This document shows positions 12,748 to 16,316 of a DNA stretch of 16,316 nucleotides, piece after piece; position 1 is the first letter of the stretch; every line of letters starts with the position of its first letter. Below the pieces are notes generated by a model. The model worked only from the letters and a program-made list of their open reading frames with translations, was not told the DNA's origin and did no database searches. The position numbers and the translations under genes were made by a program. The stretch is from JBBAAP01 sp043808305 (GTDB taxonomy: Bacteria; Planctomycetota; MHYJ01; JACQXL01). Location of the stretch: NCBI GenBank assembly GCA_043808305.1, contig JAZDFB010000044.1, forward strand, positions 1-16,316. Reading direction: 5' to 3'.

Positions 12748-14196
12748 ATGGACTTAATATTTGAACAATCTAAGCCGGGCCGTAAGGCGTATACCCTGCC
12801 GGAGTTGGATGTGCCGGCACAGGATATAAGCAAGCTCATCCCGGCGCAATACCTGCGCGCCGGCCAGCCCACCTTACCCGAGGTGGATGAGCTGACCCTG
12901 GTGCGGCATTATACGGCGCTTTCGCGGCGGAACATCGGCGTGGATAATGTCTTTTATCCGCTGGGTTCCTGCACCATGAAATATAATCCCAAGATAAACG
13001 AATCACTGGCCGGGTTGGACGGGTTTAACCGGGTGCATCCATACCAGCCGGCGGAAACGGTCCAGGGGATGCTGGAGCTGATATATAATTTGGGCGAATA
13101 CCTCAAAGAGGTGTCCGGCCTGCCCGGGATAACGCTGATGCCGTCGGCCGGGGCGCACGGCGAGTTCACAGGCATCAAGGTGATTAAGGCGTATCTGAGC
13201 GCCCGGGGCGATGCCAGGAAGCAGGTGCTGATACCGGATTCGGCGCACGGCACCAACCCGGCCAGCGTGGCTTTCAGCGGCTATGAACCGGTGGAAGTGA
13301 AGTCCGACGCGCACGGCAACGTGGATATCTCCGACCTTGAGGCCAAGATAAACAGCCAGACCGCGGCGATAATGCTGACCATTCCCAACACGCTCGGCTT
13401 GTTCGACGAGCATATCCTGAAGATTACGGATATTGTCCACAAGGCCGGGGCGTTTGTCTATATGGACGGCGCCAACCTGAACTCGATTATGGGCATCGTC
13501 AAGCCGGCCGATTTGGGCGTGGACGTGATGCATTTTAACCTGCACAAGACATTTTCAACCCCGCACGGCGGAGGCGGCCCGGGTTCGGGACCGGTTGCCG
13601 TTTCGGCCAAGCTGAAAGAATTTCTCCCGCCGCCATATGTGGTTAAGAACGGAGATAAATTCTCTTTATTGACCGATGCGCCGAACAAGGCGGTCGGAAG
13701 ATTGAAAGGGTTCTACGGGCAGATTAATGTTTTGATTAAGGCCTATGTTTATGTCCGGATGATGGGCCCGGCCGGCATCAGGCAGGTTTCCGAGATGGCC
13801 GTGCTCAACGCTAATTACATCATGAGCCGGCTCAAGCAGGACTACCATATTTCCTACGACCGCTACTGCATGCACGAGTGCGTGCTGGACGGGACCAGGC
13901 AGCTGAAGCAATCCGGCGTGCGCACTTTGGATATTGCCAAACGGCTGATAGATTACGGTTACCATCCGCCGACCATATATTTTCCGTTGATTGTGCACGA
14001 GGCGATAATGATAGAGCCGACCGAGAGCGAGAGCAAGGAGACATTGGATAAGTTCATCATTGCCATGAAGCAGATAGCCGAGGAGTGCGAGAAGAATCCC
14101 AGCCTGGTCAAATCCGCACCCCAGACCACGCCGGTCAAGCGGCTGGACGAGGTCAAGGCCGCCAAGGAATTAGTGGTCAGGTTCACGCCGAAATAA
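12748..14196 (+). CDS. gcvPB: Glycine dehydrogenase (decarboxylating) subunit 2
   Basis: A 482-aa C-terminal, PLP-binding subunit of the P protein. Motifs: FYPLGSCTMKYNPKINE (69-85), QPAETVQGMLEL (100-111), PSAGAHGEFTG (132-142), PDSAHGTNPASVAF (163-176), and the PLP-lysine site MHFNLHKTFSTPHGGGGPGS (261-280) with K267. Length is typical. The T protein (gcvT) and a true lipoamide dehydrogenase, which would complete the pathway, are not in this window. The gap to gcvPA is an inverted repeat with no clear Shine-Dalgarno, so translation may be coupled. Confidence 0.95.
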   Translation: MDLIFEQSKPGRKAYTLPELDVPAQDISKLIPAQYLRAGQPTLPEVDELTLVRHYTALSRRNIGVDNVFYPLGSCTMKYNPKINESLAGLDGFNRVHPYQPAETVQGMLELIYNLGEYLKEVSGLPGITLMPSAGAHGEFTGIKVIKAYLSARGDARKQVLIPDSAHGTNPASVAFSGYEPVEVKSDAHGNVDISDLEAKINSQTAAIMLTIPNTLGLFDEHILKITDIVHKAGAFVYMDGANLNSIMGIVKPADLGVDVMHFNLHKTFSTPHGGGGPGSGPVAVSAKLKEFLPPPYVVKNGDKFSLLTDAPNKAVGRLKGFYGQINVLIKAYVYVRMMGPAGIRQVSEMAVLNANYIMSRLKQDYHISYDRYCMHECVLDGTRQLKQSGVRTLDIAKRLIDYGYHPPTIYFPLIVHEAIMIEPTESESKETLDKFIIAMKQIAEECEKNPSLVKSAPQTTPVKRLDEVKAAKELVVRFTPK

Positions 14197-14259
14197 TAAG
14201 CCCTTGCCGGGATAATCCATTACTTGACAGTTCCGTTTCCTTTGATAAATAGGACATAT

Positions 14260-15639
14260 ATGCCAAAGAAAGTAGTCATCATCGGCGGCGGCACGGCCGG
14301 GGCTTCGGCGGCGCTGGCGGCGCGCAAGGCGGACCGCCAGGCATCCATAACGGTTCTGGCGCGCGAGGCATACCCGACTTATTCCCGTTGCGGGCTGCCG
14401 TTTGCCATCGGCGGCGTGATACCGGCACTGGAAAACCTTATTGTCTTCCCGGAAAAAGTATTTGCCGCCCAGAAGATAGAGCTGAAACTCAATACCGAGG
14501 TGACCGGGCTCAACGCCCAAACCAAAGAAATCACCTATCGCCAGGCCGATAAAGACAGCATTATCAACTACGACGCGCTGGTCATTGCCAGCGGTTCCGT
14601 GCCGTCCGTGCCCGGGGCGCTATTGAAGGTTTTATCCGGCCGCAAGTATTTTGTCCTGCGCACCATAGACGATGCCCGGCGGATAATGTCGGCGGCGGAA
14701 AACGCCAAATCAGCCCTTGTCATCGGCGCCAGCTTTATCGGACTTGAGACGGCCGAGGCGCTTAAGGAAAAATATAAGCTGGATGTCACCCTGATTGAGC
14801 AATTCCGGGTGCTCTGGCGGATGCTTGATGTTGATACCAGCAAGATGGTGCGCGAACACCTTACGGCGCACGGCATCAATGTCAAAGAAAACGAAACGCT
14901 CAACGACCTGTTCGCTGTTCCGGAATCCGCTGTCATCATCGTCTCGGCCGGCATCAGGCCGGAGACCGGGATTTTTAAGGACGCCGGCGTTGAGATAGGT
15001 CCGTCCGGCGGTATCAGGACCAACGAATACCTGCAGACTAACTTCCCGGATATCTACACGGCTGGCGACTGCGCCGAGTCGTTATCCGGCGTGACCGGCG
15101 AACCGTTGCTGATAGGCCTGGGCACCATAGCCGCCCGCCAGGGCGTGGTTGCCGGGGCTAATGCCGCGCTTGCGCCTGACAGCACCGATGGTTTGTGTCC
15201 GCAGGGCGCCACCCCGCCGAAGTGGGACCGTAAAATCGCCCCGATTATCCTTAATTCTTCGGTCTTAAAACTCTTCGGCCGGGAAATCGGCAGCGCCGGA
15301 TTCACCGAGGAATATTGTAGTAAAGCCGGTAAAATAAGCGCCATTTCCAGCCTTGTTAAATTCCCGTCCCTGCCGCATTATTACCCGGGCGGGAGCGATG
15401 TCCACGTCAAGCTTATTGCCGACAAATCCAGCGGCGCGGTTGTGGGCGGGCAGGTGATAGGCGAATCAGCCGTCGGCGCCAGAGTCAATATGCTTTCGCT
15501 GATAATAGAAAACCGGATGACCGTATCGAATATCCTGAGGAGCGATTTTTGCTATTCACCGCCGGTAGCCGATATCTGGGAGCCGATAACCATAACGGCG
15601 CAGGCATTGGAGCGGATAATAAAAGCTAAAAATATTTGA
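14260..15639 (+). CDS. FAD-dependent NAD(P)H disulfide reductase, single-cysteine type (CoA-disulfide reductase/Nox-like)
   Basis: A 459-aa flavoprotein. FAD-binding VVIIGGGTAGASAALA (5-20), redox-type cysteine in SRCGLPFAIGG (C44), NAD(P)-binding ALVIGASFIGLETAEAL (152-168), second FAD motif DIYTAGDCAE (264-273), and a C-terminal dimer domain (about 325-459) with the YSPPVADIWEPI signature. One active cysteine rather than CxxxxC places it with CoA-disulfide reductases, NADH oxidases and persulfide reductases, not dihydrolipoamide dehydrogenase, so it should not be called GcvL. Compared with relatives, a loop at about 303-325 (LCPQGATPPKW) looks extended. ATG 14260 follows AGGA at 14251-14254; a start at 14224 lacks a Shine-Dalgarno. 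TTGACA at 14224-14229 might be a -35 but the -10 is poor. Substrate undetermined. Confidence 0.85.
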   Translation: MPKKVVIIGGGTAGASAALAARKADRQASITVLAREAYPTYSRCGLPFAIGGVIPALENLIVFPEKVFAAQKIELKLNTEVTGLNAQTKEITYRQADKDSIINYDALVIASGSVPSVPGALLKVLSGRKYFVLRTIDDARRIMSAAENAKSALVIGASFIGLETAEALKEKYKLDVTLIEQFRVLWRMLDVDTSKMVREHLTAHGINVKENETLNDLFAVPESAVIIVSAGIRPETGIFKDAGVEIGPSGGIRTNEYLQTNFPDIYTAGDCAESLSGVTGEPLLIGLGTIAARQGVVAGANAALAPDSTDGLCPQGATPPKWDRKIAPIILNSSVLKLFGREIGSAGFTEEYCSKAGKISAISSLVKFPSLPHYYPGGSDVHVKLIADKSSGAVVGGQVIGESAVGARVNMLSLIIENRMTVSNILRSDFCYSPPVADIWEPITITAQALERIIKAKNI

Positions 15640-15671
15640 TAATATCAGATTAGAAGTTACAATTAGAGCAT

Positions 15672-16316
15672 ATGGCATTTGATCAAAAGCGGTTCGGGGA
15701 GATTCTCAAGGATATGAAGCTGGTTACGCAGGCACAGCTGGAAGACGCCCTGAAGCAGAAGAAGGAAACGCCGGAGAAGAAGTTAGGGCAGATTCTGGTT
15801 GAAAAGGCCATAATAACCTCCGGCCAGCTTACGTCGGTTCTGTCCAAGCAGTCAGGCCTGAGATTTGTCCGGATATCTTCCGGCAACATACCTCCTGAAA
15901 TAATAGAAAAAATCCCGGCAAATGTTGCGGTGGAATACAAGGTTGTTCCTATCAAGAAAGAAGGCAAGGTATTAACCATTGCCGTAATGGAACCGCTGGA
16001 TATTTTTGCCCTGGATAACCTTCGTTTTACCCTTAACGCGGAAATTCAATGCGTTCTGGTTACGGAAGAAGAAATTAATTTTGCTCTTTCCAAGTATTAT
16101 GCCAGAAGCGCGGATGATTTCGGCAAATTAGTAGGCGAGGCATCGGGCGAAGTTGAAGAGCGCGGGGAAAAAGAAGAGCGGTCTGACATGTCGTCCGATG
16201 ACGCGCCGGTAATCAAACTGGTTAACACTTTCGTTGCCGAAGCCGTCAGGACCAGAGCCAGCGATATTCATATCGAGGCAATGGAGAAAACTGTTCGGGT
16301 TCGTTACCGCATCGAC
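15672..16316 (+). CDS. PilB/GspE/MshE-type secretion ATPase, N-terminal part (runs off window)
   Basis: A 215-residue fragment, open at the window end. Residues about 1-145 form the MshEN-type N-terminal domain (FGEILKDMKLVTQAQLEDAL, then IPPEIIEKIPANVAVEYKVV, 72-92, and MEPLDIFALDNLRF, 106-119). A charged linker (155-175) leads into the ATPase region start APVIKLVNTFVAEAVRTRAS and ASDIHIE (196-202), typical of type II secretion / type IV pilus assembly ATPases that drive pilus or pseudopilus extension. The Walker motifs lie beyond the window. ATG 15672 follows only a weak AGAG. It starts 32 nt after the oxidoreductase stop. Whether it belongs to a pilus or a secretion system cannot be told here. 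Confidence 0.9.
   Translation, partial: MAFDQKRFGEILKDMKLVTQAQLEDALKQKKETPEKKLGQILVEKAIITSGQLTSVLSKQSGLRFVRISSGNIPPEIIEKIPANVAVEYKVVPIKKEGKVLTIAVMEPLDIFALDNLRFTLNAEIQCVLVTEEEINFALSKYYARSADDFGKLVGEASGEVEERGEKEERSDMSSDDAPVIKLVNTFVAEAVRTRASDIHIEAMEKTVRVRYRID

Overview
The window looks like a chromosomal segment of an uncultured, repeat-rich Gram-negative-type bacterium. A Planctomycetota-like or similar candidate-phylum lineage would fit the split glycine decarboxylase (gcvPA/gcvPB), the lipoprotein signal, the PilB/GspE ATPase and the many word-like intergenic repeats. That assignment is inference and weakly held. Base composition is mosaic: the insertion sequence (152-1800), the lipoprotein gene and the minus-strand pair (3535-5279) are AT-richer, while the 2860-3531, 6733-9489 and gcv blocks are GC-richer.

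Layout. 1-150: a nested inverted repeat. 152-1800: an apparently intact IS1380-family element with inverted ends and a candidate 4-bp target duplication. 1885-2307: a lipoprotein gene. 2308-2858: non-coding, with a foldable segment ending in a T-run and a two-hairpin repeat. 2859-3531: a coding frame with no ordinary start codon, apparently needing a +1 shift. 3535-5279 (minus): a two-gene operon encoding a winged-helix/GHKL-ATPase/STAS-like regulator and a zinc-ribbon membrane protein. Upstream of it lie three exactly 21-bp-spaced boxes and then a ~22-bp-period degenerate array (5392-5655). 5918-9489: a trypsin-like serine protease followed by a four-gene cluster (178 aa, 30 aa, 265 aa, and a 331-aa fibre-like protein of decapeptide repeats), with related dispersed repeats at its start, between most of its genes and inside two of them. 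9490-9900: tandem and inverted hairpin repeats. 9920-10731: promoter-like and terminator-like signals and a NYN-domain nuclease gene. 10915-14196: gcvH, gcvPA, gcvPB. 14260-15639: a single-cysteine FAD/NAD(P) disulfide reductase. 15672-end: the N-terminal part of a PilB/GspE ATPase.

How the genes work together. GcvH, GcvPA and GcvPB supply the decarboxylating half of glycine cleavage; T and L proteins are not in the window. The minus-strand pair reads as a DNA-binding, ATP-binding regulator with a membrane partner. The 6733-9489 cluster is unassigned. The fibre-like repeats suggest a surface or virion-like structure, but nothing in the sequence proves it.

The most unusual content is non-coding: a hairpin family with a conserved loop and compensating stems, a palindromic repeat family that invades coding sequence in frame and supplies Shine-Dalgarno sequences, and the 22-bp array beside the regulator.
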